Source: Jimgerdemannia flammicorona (taxonomy: Eukaryota; Mucoromycota; Endogonomycetes; Endogonales; Endogonaceae). From it: DNA of 16,115 nucleotides. The notes under the pieces were generated by a model, which had not been told where the DNA came from, did no database searches, and was given only the letters and a program-made list of their open reading frames with translations. Numbering within the stretch: position 1 is the stretch's first letter; each line of letters starts with the position of its first letter. The DNA lies in assembly GCA_003990745.1 (NCBI GenBank), contig RBNI01003322.1:1-16115 (forward strand). Direction: 5' to 3'. A program made the position numbers and the translations under genes. This document shows, one piece after another, positions 7,320 through 16,115 of this stretch.

Positions 7320-8900
7320 GCTAATGATAATGATACCTGGTTAATAGATTCTGAAGCTATATAATATATGATATAATATAGAGAATGGTTTTCCATATAC
7401 ATATAAGTCTTTCAAATACTCTGTATATATCAAACTAAGAGACAACAATGTCATTTATACTTAAGAAAAGAAAAATATGGGAATATATCTCTATTACAAT
7501 ATTATAGAACCTGCTAGTAACTTCCTAGGTATACTATATACTTCAGAAACCAATAAAAATCTCTTTTTAATAGGAAAAATGATATCCCATAGCTACAAAG
7601 AGATATATATTCCTGCAAAGGATACAAAAGTATATAATTCACATGATAATAAGGTGATGGCTTCAAAATATTGTAATCTTTATATAATCAATAAGATGCT
7701 GAATAGTATAAAAGTCTCTATATATATGATAACTATGTCTAATATATTCAATATATGGTATCAATACTTAGGATATATTAGCAAATTAAGCCTTAGAGGG
7801 ATGATCTGAAGTAGCTCAGTAAATAGACTACTAATATATATTCATCTGAAGGATGACCTTTACAAGGCATGTGCAGAAAACAAAGCATCCTAATAACTGT
7901 TCAAAAAATGATCAAAATTCACATCAGGGATTTTGGATCTTATCTATACTAGTATATGCAGCCCATGTATATACTATTATACTCTGTGAAGAAGTATTTT
8001 ATCATGTTTATTAATAATTATATATGTAAAGCATATGTATATTTCTTATTAGTAAAGAGTAAAGCCTTGGAAAATTCAAAGAATTCAAAGCAATTCACAA
8101 GAATGAGATAGGTCATAGAGTATATATTATATGATCAGATAATGGATATAAATATATCAACAATATATTCAGACAGTTTCTGAGAAAATGTAATATATTC
8201 TATCAAATGACAGCTTCCTATATACTCTAGCAAAAAAGTAATTTAATACTAAAATTACTGAAATGGCTCAAATGTTGATGAATATAGTAGGATTATCATA
8301 TTCTTATTAGATAGAAGCCATTAACATAGCACTATATATATATAATTAGTGAGTAAGTAAAGAATCTAGAAACAACAATAAGTATTCCAGAGATGATAAT
8401 CTTATCTCTAAAGAATTAAAGAGCAGAACTAAGTCTGATGTATTCCATCTGTATATATTTGATTGTGAGGTATACATTCTTGACAAGAGCAATACCAATT
8501 GGCACAAATTTGAGCTGAAAGCTAGAAAGCACATGTTTCTTAGATATACTAGCAAGATGTATAGACTCTGAGATTCATGTAAGTGATATATAGTCATTTT
8601 GCATAATATATAATTCAGAGAAAAAGGAAGTCAAGAGATCTATATAGATGTACTAGTTGAGACCTCTATATTTCAGCTAGTACAAATACAGAAACCAAAG
8701 CAACAACTATTATCTATCTCTTCAGCAGTTAACTAAAATTTGTTTTTAACTATTATATATATCTGAGCCAGAGTTATCTGAGCTAAGAATAATGATAATC
8801 AAAGTTGAAGATGAATCCTCTAGTAATGAGAGATTCTCTACAAAGAATAAGCTAAAGTATTTCAATATTTACTAAGAACTTGTTCTGATTTAGAAAGTTA
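7320..8900 (+). pseudogene. Copia protease and integrase pseudogene
   Basis: The protease active site reads DTWLIDSEA in frame 3 (Asp 7347), where copia has DSGA, so Gly is Glu. Frame 1 at 7477-7809 is open for 110 codons and ends with NIWYQYLGYISKLSLRGMI, the pre-integrase motif WHxRLGHxS with both His changed to Tyr. The CxxC partner reads YKAC, so one Cys is lost. The core retains the second catalytic Asp in SDNGYKYINNIFRQFL (8138). After it, ASYILQQ is followed by a segment about 10 bases shorter than the family's, and I cannot find the catalytic Glu. The integrase C-terminal region is recognisable: WHKFELKARKHMFLRYTSK, the FLGYS-type motif, near 8500-8570. Confidence 0.85.
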
Positions 8901-8959
8901 TTGAAATATATCAGCAAGCCCTAGATGGCAATAATAATAGGACTACATGAGCTATACTG

Positions 8960-10385
8960 AAGTATACAAATGCACATATATTACAACTTTTAGCAAACCA
9001 AACATATATAATAAAGTTATATAATTACTGGAGAGCAAAAAATGAGAATATACAATAGATGAGGAATACAATTCACTTATTGAGAATAGCATATAGAATC
9101 TCATACCTCTTATGCCAAATTGCCAAATGATTGAATCAAAGTAGGTCTATAAAATCAAGCATAATGCTGATTGAAATATAGAGTGATATAAAGCTTATTT
9201 TATTGCTAAGAAATACTTGCAAAATTATGGCATAGATTATTATGAGACATTTTTATCAGTATTTAAGCTTACTTTACTTGGAATACTTCTTGCAATTAGT
9301 ATACTATATGATCTGGAAATCTATTAAATAGATATTCCTGAACTGTGATATAGATACTGAACTATATATCTATTAACTACAAGGATATAAACTCTATAAT
9401 GATAATAAGAATGGGCTCATATGAAAATTATATAAGAGATTATATAGTATCAAACAAGCAGCATAATTATAGAATAAAAGGATTGATACATATCTCCTTA
9501 ATAATGAATTTATATATTGTAAAGCAGATAATTATATATATATCTAATACTATAATGATGGTATAGTATTCATCAGTATCTGGGTTGACAATATAATCAC
9601 TATTATCAGTAAGAACAGATCTAATAGAGTTAAAGAAACCTTATACCAAGAATTCACAATATCAGATATGGGTGATATATTCTTCTTTTTGGGGATATCT
9701 ATTATATATAATAGAAATATATATATCATATATCTCTCACAAGTGACATATACTCAAACAATACTTAAACATTTTTATATGAATGAATGAAAGTCTATTA
9801 GTACTCCTATATATTGATAATTTCATTAAGTTAAGAAAGTCAGACACCACTCCTGCGGATGATATCAATATATCAGGCAAGAACAGTACTAAGAATATAT
9901 TTTATCAGTAAGTGATCAGTTCTCTTATATATCTCATACTAGGAATAAGGTCTGATATATCATATACTATGAATAAAGTGATACAGTATTTCTTCTATTA
10001 TAATAATTTGTATTGGAGCAGCATCAAGAGAATATTGAGATATCTTAAGAGTATACTATACTATATACTCATATTGGGTGATAATATCAGATTAAGCAGA
10101 AGTAATAATAAGTAAAATAGTATCCAGCTATCCAATATATGTGATACTGATTGAGCTGATGATCTAGATAACTGCTGATCTATGACTGGATACTCTTTCA
10201 TATCAGCAAAAACAATAAGAAGTCATCTTATGGTAAACACATAAGCAGAGCTCTATAGAAATATCATCAATACAGGTAGAGTATTAGGTATTGTCAATAG
10301 TAATAAAAGAACATCTTTCTCTGGTAACATTCAGATTATACAATCTTCTGGCAATACTTATAATACAGTTTTTGAAGAAAAGATA
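8960..10385 (+). pseudogene. Copia reverse transcriptase and truncated RNase H
   Basis: RT begins with decayed EEYNSLIEN and VYKIKHNAD, then YLQNYGIDYYETF, the copia QxxGxDYxETFxPV motif. The first catalytic Asp survives in IDIPEL (9331). The YVDD box reads WVDN (9581-9592): its second Asp is Asn. It continues with MGDIFFFLGISIIYNRN. The RNase H side includes SSLIYLILGIRSDISYTMNK and IKRILRYLKS (frame 3 ORF 9912-10,115), DTD-ADDLD where the hyphen is a TGA in place of Trp, and THKQSSIEISSIQVEY in frame 1 (about 10,230-10,285), matching the K.Q..V..SSTEAEY motif. Similarity fades by about 10,340, where the LINE begins. Confidence 0.88.
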
Positions 10386-10393
10386 CTAGTATC

Positions 10394-12372
10394 ATGGTGA
10401 CTGATGAGCATTCTGAGGTATGTACTGGGCAGGGTGGCCCTGGTGCATTTGACTAGCAGTATGTAGAGAGGAGCCCTAGCTTGGGAGGAAGTATGAGGGG
10501 CCTGCTGGTGGGAGGATGTGGTAGGGGAGGGGGAAGCACTGGAGGTCAAGGGACAGAGAGGGCAAGCTTCACAGAGAAGATGAAGTGGGGTCAGCAGGGA
10601 GCTGGGCTGGAGAGTGGGCTGAGGAGGGGCAAGGCAATGGTGAAGGCTATAGGGCAGAGACTTCAAGTGAGAGCTCCTCTGGGGGGCCAGAGTAGTGGGG
10701 CTAGTAGTGTAGTGGCTGAGGGGGTGACTGCTGATAGAAGTATAACAGGTGATCTGGAAAAAAATCTAGATAGGACTGCTGATGGTGGACTAAGCTGTGG
10801 GAAGGGAATGGGACTGGCAGTGGCACCATTACTCAAGAAGTCAATCTCAGAATTTGCAGTCACCCTGTACTTCAGAGGCTTGGCAGTGATGGCAAAAATA
10901 GTTCTGGGACTAATTGTGAAGCAGATAGAAGGTGCAAGTTCCAGAAGGACCTGGAAGGGGTAGAGGTGGGCTTTGAGGAGGTGGGGCTACTGGTGGAGGC
11001 ATTGAAGGCTAGGTTGATGGTTGGAGAGGTATGTGTCCCAATTGCATAGTGCTTGAGATGGGATCCCAGGGTAGTGCAGCTCCTGGTGAAGATAGTGCCT
11101 ATGGTGACTGCTGTTGTAATGAGGAGGAGAGTGGAGGAGGTCATGGATGAGTACAGGGAGGTGGCTGATATAGGGTTTAGGGTCTGGAAAGGGACCACCT
11201 TCTGGACAGGGGATGTTGATGTCTGGATTCGACTGGCAGGGAGAGAGACAACTGGCAAGGCAAGTGATTGGCCTTTGGTGATGATGCAGGGAACCTTTGT
11301 ATGCAAGGTGACAAGGATAAAGAGGAGTGAGGAGGAGGAGAAAGACCTGTTGGAGGCACTAGAAGAGCTGAGTAATACAGTGGAGTAGAAGGTGAAGACT
11401 TGGAAGGAGTATGTGGAGTTGACACACATGGAGATTGTTGATGGGAGGTGAGTTTGTGTTGACAAGGAGCTGTGGGAGAGGACCCAAGGTCGCAGGAGGC
11501 AGAGGGAGTTGCTGGCAAGTCTGGAGATGAAGAAGATGAGAGCTGCTGATAGCAGCAAGGATGCTGGGGGTGCTTTGGTGAGTGTCTGGACTGGGGGGCA
11601 AGGGGAGAATGTGGAGGTGGGTCTGGAGGAGGATAGGAAGGTGCTGAGCGAGAACCCATATGAGAATGGTACATTTGAAGTTTGGGAGCAGTCTCCTACT
11701 CCTACCTCTCTTATTAGGTAGGGACTGGCTGTGAGGGGCCAAGTAGCAGAGGATGTATCTATGTGTGGTGCCCAGCAAGTGTACTTTGGAGTTCCTGAGG
11801 TAGCAAAAGGAGGACAAGTGGTGGCAGTTGATGAGGAGGAACTGGTGGATGTCCCAGAGGAGGGGTGGAATGAGGCTGCAAGTGTGGGGGAGAATATCTT
11901 GATGCTGAGTGGAGGACAGCCTATGATCCCTGGTGGGAAGAAAGTGGAGAATCTGCTGTGGATGTGCCAGATGATGAATAATCTTATAGCTGAGGAACTG
12001 AGAGAAGTGGACCTAAGAGTGATGAGTGATGAGCACTGGGCAAAGATCTTGTATAGTGATGGAGTGGTGGAGGCATTAAGGGCAGAGATACTGACAGTTT
12101 TCCTGGAGAGGGAAGGGTATGAGGTAGACAAGATGAGGGAGGCCAAGTTCGCAGTTATTGCAGGTGAGTGGGCCATCTACTGCTGGAAAAAGCATCATGA
12201 TTTGCAGCTATGGCAGGAGGTCTGCCTGGAGTATTATGAGGATTTTGAGGAAAAGGAGAATGGAGAAATGGCTGACCTACTAGAGGGATTGGAGACTAAG
12301 AGGGCTGAAGAGGAGACAGTGTCTGCTGAACACAATCTGGACTTGGCAAGAGAGGTGAGAGATATGGAGTAG
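10394..12372 (+). pseudogene. LINE ORF1, Glu/Val-rich, unrecognised family
   Basis: ATG 10,394 begins frame 2 with MVTDEHSEVCTGQGGPGAFD, then a TAG followed by QYVERSPSLGG, and the frame stays open to 10,963 (Gly/Arg-rich head). From about 10,900 the coherent reading is frame 1: QKDLEGVEVGFEEVGLLVEA, then 11,053-11,388, 11,509-11,721 and 11,731-12,372, separated by single TAG or TGA codons and ending at TAG 12,370-12,372. A frame change therefore lies between about 10,700 and 10,930. The C-terminal third is acidic with likely helical or coiled-coil stretches (EEEEKDLLEALEELSNTVE; LLEGLETKRAEEE). No CCHC zinc knuckle was seen, although many LINE ORF1 proteins have one. RNA-binding chaperone activity is assumed only from position. 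Confidence 0.6.
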
Positions 12373-12421
12373 TAGAGGATACATCTTCAATTTCACAATA
12401 TTCCTTCTGAATAGTACAACC

Positions 12422-13300
12422 AACATTTTTTCTCTCAATGTGAATAGATTATGGGTTCATTTCAGTATCAGAACATTTTTACTTGGCTGAAGGGACTGGA
12501 GGCCAATCTCTTTCTTTTGCAGGATGTCAGGTATGAGAATAATTTGGATAAACTGGAGTAGACTAAGGAATGGAGAGGAGAGGCTGTATGGAAAGACAAG
12601 GTGGGGATCCTGGTTCAGAAGAGCAGAGGAGAGATACAAGAGATGAGGAGCTGGAGAGATAGGCTGGTTTGGGGAGAGTGGATTCAAGCAGGTTGAGAGC
12701 TAGTTACAGTGGGGTCTTGCTATTGTCCAGCTGTATAGAGTGAGTATGTGGACTGGGTGAAGGGTCTCCAGGAGAGTGGGGCCCTTATAGAGACTGGAGT
12801 AGATATGCTTGGTGGGGATTTCAATATGGTCTAGGATATATTGGTGGATAGAACTGATGGAGGGCAGGGAGCTGAGTATAGGAGAGGAGGTCTGGAGGTA
12901 TGGGAGGAAGTAGAGAGACTGACTGTGCTGGTGAATGCTGGTAGGGGATTTTGGAGTAATAGGAGGTATACATATACTGGGCCAGGGGTCTGGAGATGAG
13001 GATCAACTGGGTTTTGACTGCAGACTGCTGGGGATTGGATATCTGAAAATCACTAGAGGTTGAATGGTGTCCATAGTCTGATCATTGGGGGTTGTTGGTA
13101 CAGGGACATTTTGGGGAGAGTGGGGATGGGTCTGGACATTGGTGTCTAAATTCCTCCTTGTTGGATGATAAGGGGCTGTGGGATAAGTGGGCTGTGGATA
13201 TGGAGAGATGGGAATGAGAGGGGGCCCCCATGGATGTCAGGTGGATGTGGCTGAAGGTGGCTACTAGGGTCTACTGAGAAGAGGCTGGCTAGATGGCTGG
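12422..13300 (+). pseudogene. LINE ORF2, endonuclease domain (APE type)
   Basis: This domain nicks target DNA for target-primed reverse transcription. It starts in frame 2 with NIFSLNVNRLW, the N of NVN being the metal-site Asn, and moves to frame 1 by 12,469: NIFTWLKGLEANLFLLQDVR (usual LQETR; here Asp replaces Glu). GGDFNMV at 12,811-12,831 is the conserved GDFN catalytic motif. YTYTGPGV follows at about 12,965. After a frame change near 12,990, frame 3 reads INWVLTADCWGLDI and then SDHWGLLVQ (13,077), the SDH motif with the catalytic His. Stops at 12,832 (TAG), 12,694 (TGA) and elsewhere replace expected Gln or Arg. The core motifs are thus all present but interrupted. Confidence 0.85.
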
Positions 13301-15100
13301 CAGACAGAGGAGGTGATGGGTGGTGTGGGCTTCTGCTAGGCTGGCTCAGCTACTGGAGAATGGGGCTGGATATTGGCCCTAGGGGGGGGGGAAGGACTGG
13401 AGATTATTGCAGGTGAAGAAGGAGGTTGAGGAGATGCAACTAGTAAAAAGGGAGGAGGAGGAGACAAGAGTGCAGAGTCTGGTGGTACAGTTGCATTGAC
13501 AGGGACTAGAGGAAGAGGAGAGATCCTCTAAGTTCCTCACAAGGGCCCTTTGGGCAAGGAGAGTTCAGCAGAGGTGGGAGGGGATATTAGATGATGATAG
13601 TCATCTGGTACATGATATACAAGACATTATTAGATTGTTAAAGGAGAAGTGGAGTGGTCTGTGGAGTAAGGAGGAAGGGGGGGCTGATGATGCTGCCATT
13701 GACCATGCTTTGGAGGATTGGTACCCACAATAGGTGGGAGGACTGGACAGCCTGTTGTTGCTGATACTAGAGGAGGAGATTTACTAGATTCTTACCATGA
13801 CTTTACTGGGTATGGCACCAGAGGAGGATGGCTTGCCCTGGAACTTTTGGAAGAAGATGGTGGGAATCTCTGGTGTGTTAGAAGAATTGATAGCAATGTG
13901 CAACTTGGTACTATGGTCAGGGAGATGGGTGGGAGAGCAGAATCTGGGGCTGGTGGCACTGCTCTATAAGGATAAAGGCAGGAGAGAGAACTAGAGGAAC
14001 TGGTAGCTGATTATACTGCTGGATATGGACAGATAGTTGGTTACTAAGTTGGTGGTAGCAAGGTTGCAAAAGGTGGCCCAGTAGGTATTGGGGGAGGAGC
14101 AGCAGGGCTTTGTGGGTGGCTGACTCATTAGGGATGGTACAGCTTAGGTGTATAGTGTTATTGAGAGGATATGAGTCTGTAGACTGAATGGGCATCTGGT
14201 TTTTCTGAATCAAGAGAAGGCATATGACCATGTCTGGTGGGTCTGGTTGGCAAAGGTACTGGATAGAATTGGCATCCCTCAGCAGTTCTGAGTAGTAATG
14301 ATCAGTTTACTAGAAGGGAGTTGAGTGGTACTCATATACAATAGGCACTGAGGGGGGCTTTTCTGCTGGGTAAGGGGGTCTTCCAAGGGACTCACTGTCT
14401 CTTATTCTGTATGCACTCTCATTGGAGCCATTAATGGATAGAATTTGGTAGAAGATAGTAGGGCTCTCAGTATTGGGCATTGGATAGAAGGTGGGAGCCT
14501 TTGCAGATAATACAGTAGTTGACCTGAGATTAATTGCTGATGTGGAAGAACTCAAGGCAATGGTAGAGTAGTATGAGGTGCATTCTGGGGCTAAACTCAA
14601 CTGGCACAAGTGTGAGACAATGGTGTTAGGTAATGGTCTGGTGGGAGGGGATGTCATTGGAACAATTGTCTCTGCTAGAGAGACAGTATAATACCTAAGT
14701 ATTTATCTCTTGGTTTATGGATCAGTCTTACCTAGGGCTTGGTGAGAGCAGTGAGTGGCAATCTGGGGAGAGGCCTACAGAGTTGGGGTGGCCACCAGTT
14801 ATCTCTAGCTGGGCATGTCTCTATTTTGAATATCTACTGGCTACCAAGCTGTGGTATCTGGCTTATCATCTGAACTTCCCAGCCTGGGTGGTGAAGCAAT
14901 TGTTGAAACTGGCCAAGGGTTGGATCTGGGCTGAGAGGAAGAGTCAGATTAGCTGGGAAATCTTGTCTCTGCCAGTCACTAGAGGAGGTCTGGAGCTGGT
15001 TGACTTTCTATAGAGGCTGTACTGCCTGAGAGTATGGTGGCTGAAGAGAGTGATGAAGCTGAGAAATAGTAGCTGGGTTCCTCTGATGAAGAGGGTCTGG
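13301..15100 (+). pseudogene. LINE ORF2, reverse transcriptase domain, catalytic Asp residues lost
   Basis: Frame 3 runs from the linker (VKKEVEEMQLVKREEEETRV) into RT: PEEDGLPWNFWKKM (about 13,815), ALLYKDKGRREN, EEQQGFVGG (about 14,095). Then LVFLNQEKAYDHV follows, where the first catalytic Asp is Asn (14,208-14,210). A frame change at a G-run near 14,345 leads to frame 1: GGLPRDSLSLILYALSLEPL and KVGAFADNTVVDL, the FADD box with its second Asp changed to Asn (14,509-14,511). Frame 3 then reads LQSWGGHQLSLAGHVSILNI (about 14,770-14,835), and frame 2 from about 14,840 TKLWYLAYHLNFPAWVVKQL and SWEILSLPVTRGGLELVDFL. This order is typical of L1/Tad/I-like RT. Both lost Asp residues make it inactive. 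Confidence 0.9.
13382..13391 (+). repeat. G10 homopolymer inside LINE ORF2
   Basis: Ten consecutive G residues in the linker before RT. This is a likely spot for slippage and may itself be a length change in the decayed ORF. Confidence 0.9.
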
Positions 15101-16015
15101 GAGATGAGGTTCTCATCAAGAGACTCTACAGGTGATCTACTGTCCTTGGTCAGGCTTCAGAACAATGGTCACTTACAATATAAGGGATTCTGATAGGGGG
15201 TTGTCAATGGGACATACTGTATTAGAATTCACTGATAGGGAGATAAAGGAGAGATGTCTTGAGGCCCTGCAATGTGGAGATGGGACTGTGTGCTATTGGG
15301 GGGCATCCTGTTACTCGATTTCGATATTGGTGATAGAGTAGAGTATCAGAGGGGGTTAGGACAGAATTTGTGATCAGGTGGATGGCAGTAGGTGAGTATC
15401 AGGGAGAAGTGGGATGGGAATGGGGTTTGGGCCTGGACTGCAGAGGTCTGGCAATGGTTGCCACCAAAGTACTGAGTGGTCTGGTGGTATATGTTGTGGA
15501 GGAATGTTATGCTCAACTTTTAATTAGATCATCTAGTCAAGGGGGGAAGTTTTGACTGTGAGGAGTGCTATATTATAGGGCAGGAGGGAGGCTTTGTACA
15601 GATGCCTAAACATTGGCTGAGAGAGTGTGAGGTGCTTGGCAACTTCTGGTTGGCAGTTGGGCATCAATTGTGTGTGGTACAGAGGGGAGGTGAAATATAT
15701 GAGAGGCTGATGGAAGGATTTGTAGGATAGATTGTTGGGAGGGGTTGGGTTAGAGTAGCTTACTTTAGGATGGATTATGGCTGTATAGGTGGGGTTGGTG
15801 GATCATTGGTTGTTTGTTTTCAAGGATGAGAGGAGACTAGGATTGAGAGCATAGTTGCTGAGATGAGAAGGGCTGATGGCAAACATCCTGATGGGCTGGT
15901 GGCTTGGTTGGGGCCCACAGAGTGGTTGGCAGTATAGTTTGGTCAAGAAAATCTATAGGTAGAGTGGGGAGAGAGTTGGGGTAGTGAGTGAAAGAGTGTC
16001 TTTCAAGTGTGAAAG
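15101..16015 (+). pseudogene. LINE ORF2, C-terminal part with zf-RVT-like zinc finger
   Basis: Frame 3 at 15,132-15,341 reads DSDRGLSMGHTVLEFTDREI. Frame 1 near 15,301-15,330 reads GHPVTRFRYW, and frame 2 from about 15,430 reads VWAWTAEVWQWLPPKY, a stop, then VVWWYMLWRNVMLNF. FDCEECY and PKHWLREC then supply a C-x2-C-x14-H-x4-C finger (Cys 15,557 and 15,566, His 15,611, Cys 15,626). This matches the RT-associated zinc-binding domain (zf-RVT) found after plant and fungal LINE RTs. I did not recognise an RNase H domain, which Tad elements often carry. The reading continues in frame 2 (RIESIVAEMRRADGKHPDGL) to about 15,950; the true stop is unclear. Confidence 0.7.
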
Positions 16016-16019
16016 AATA

Positions 16020-16040
16020 GGGGGTGAGCCCCCTAGGGGG
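16020..16040 (+). other. GC palindromes in the LINE 3' UTR
   Basis: Three 5-base blocks, GGGGG (16,020-16,024), CCCCC (16,029-16,033) and GGGGG (16,036-16,040), allow two mutually exclusive hairpins. One has a TGAG loop; the other is the perfect palindrome CCCCCTAGGGGG. It lies 69 bases before the A-run. A 3' stem-loop recognised by RT is known in some LINEs; that role here is inference. Confidence 0.55.
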
Positions 16041-16083
16041 ATTGGGTAGTGGGTGGAAGTACTGTAACTATATCTATAAACTG

Positions 16084-16115
16084 AATAAATGGCAAAGTCT
16101 GAGTGACTAAAAAAA
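16084..16115 (+). promoter_or_regulatory. LINE 3' end: AATAAA and A-run
   Basis: AATAAA (16,084-16,089) lies 19 bases before seven A residues (16,109-16,115) that run to the window edge. This is the expected polyadenylation signal and 3' tail of a LINE transcript copied back into DNA. The tail may be longer outside the window. Confidence 0.7.

Larger units (their letters stand above)
5925..10385 (+). mobile_element. Ty1/copia retrotransposon copy 2, 3' end cut by a LINE
   Basis: The element has a 5' LTR (5925-6059), primer site, gag, protease, integrase, RT and RNase H in that order, which is diagnostic for copia. RNase H breaks off near 10,340-10,385 where base composition changes abruptly and LINE ORF1 starts; the remaining RNase H and 3' LTR should lie beyond the window. 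It sits in gypsy copy B; GATTC (5920-5924) is the candidate left half of its 5-bp target duplication. It is very AT-rich and carries stops throughout, so it is non-functional. Confidence 0.9.
10390..16115 (+). mobile_element. LINE (non-LTR retrotransposon), near full length, inserted in copia copy 2
   Basis: Two ORFs on the plus strand, the second with endonuclease, RT and a C-terminal zinc finger, then an AATAAA and an A-run, give the standard LINE plan. Base composition switches from AT-rich copia to strongly G-rich, C-poor sequence near 10,390. In two 60-base lines counted by hand (12,001 and 15,361) G outnumbers C by 20 to 6 and 25 to 4. The first ATG of ORF1 is at 10,394, so the 5' UTR is almost absent or the element is slightly 5' truncated. 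The A-run reaches the last base, so the right end and target duplication are not visible. All ORFs are broken. Confidence 0.9.

Noticed and set aside
5925..10385. CRISPR array, prokaryotic operon or phage system
   Set aside because: No spaced direct repeats, ribosome-binding sites or prokaryotic genes were seen, and all recognisable proteins belong to eukaryotic retroelements.
10872..12176. A 434-codon open frame on the minus strand, the longest ORF in the window
   Set aside because: It lies antisense to LINE ORF1, whose C-poor sequence makes reverse-strand stops (CTA, TCA, TTA) rare. Other minus frames nearby (11,177-11,674; 11,359-11,817) are open too. The product is Ser/Thr/Leu/Pro-rich low complexity with no recognisable motif.
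1..16115. Alternative genetic code with TAG, TAA and TGA read as amino acids
   Set aside because: Frameshifts, lost catalytic residues and deletions accompany the stops, all three stop codons are affected, and CAG, CAA and TGG are still used at conserved sites. Decay explains this better than recoding.

Overview
This window is a eukaryotic transposon graveyard. I find no host gene, no tRNA or rRNA gene, no intact open reading frame of a known family and no bacterial feature. Three classes of retroelement (Ty3/gypsy LTR, Ty1/copia LTR and a LINE) are present, all full of in-frame stops and frameshifts. CpG is almost absent: I find about nine CG dinucleotides in 16,115 bases. Most stops sit where CAG, CAA, CGA or TGG is expected. 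This points to heavy C-to-T decay, as in RIP or methyl-CpG deamination in a filamentous fungus, probably in a repeat-rich AT-heavy compartment. A fungus is the best guess; the species cannot be named from this sequence.

Layout. (1) 1-2917, plus strand: the 3' part of a gypsy element (copy A), from the second Asp of the RT catalytic box through RNase H, integrase, an extra ORF of about 150 codons (2081-2529) and a 3' LTR ending near 2917. (2) 2930-3947: the 3' end of a copia pol (copy 1), followed by a purine tract and a possible LTR. (3) 4667-5924, minus strand: a second, diverged 3' end of the same gypsy family (copy B), carrying LTR plus the same extra ORF. Its LTR is split by a 440-bp palindromic foldback element (4829-5268) flanked by a 9-10 bp duplication; copy A supplies the empty site. 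(4) 5925 to about 10,385, plus strand: a nearly complete copia element (copy 2) with a 135-bp 5' LTR (TGTTG...CAACA), a copia-type half-tRNA-Met primer site, gag, protease, integrase, RT and part of RNase H. It is inserted in the extra ORF of gypsy copy B. (5) About 10,390-16,115, plus strand: a LINE with a Glu/Val-rich ORF1 and an ORF2 (endonuclease, RT, CCHC zinc finger), ending at a short A-run at the window edge. It interrupts the RNase H of copia copy 2.

The order of events is therefore readable: gypsy B, then copia 2 into gypsy B, then the LINE into copia 2; the foldback element entered the LTR of gypsy B separately. Nothing here looks able to move by itself: catalytic Asp residues have become Asn in the gypsy RNase H, copia RT and LINE RT. 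The most interesting items are the near-extinction of CpG, the foldback element with its empty site, and the unrecognised ORF kept in two diverged gypsy copies. All alignments were made by eye.
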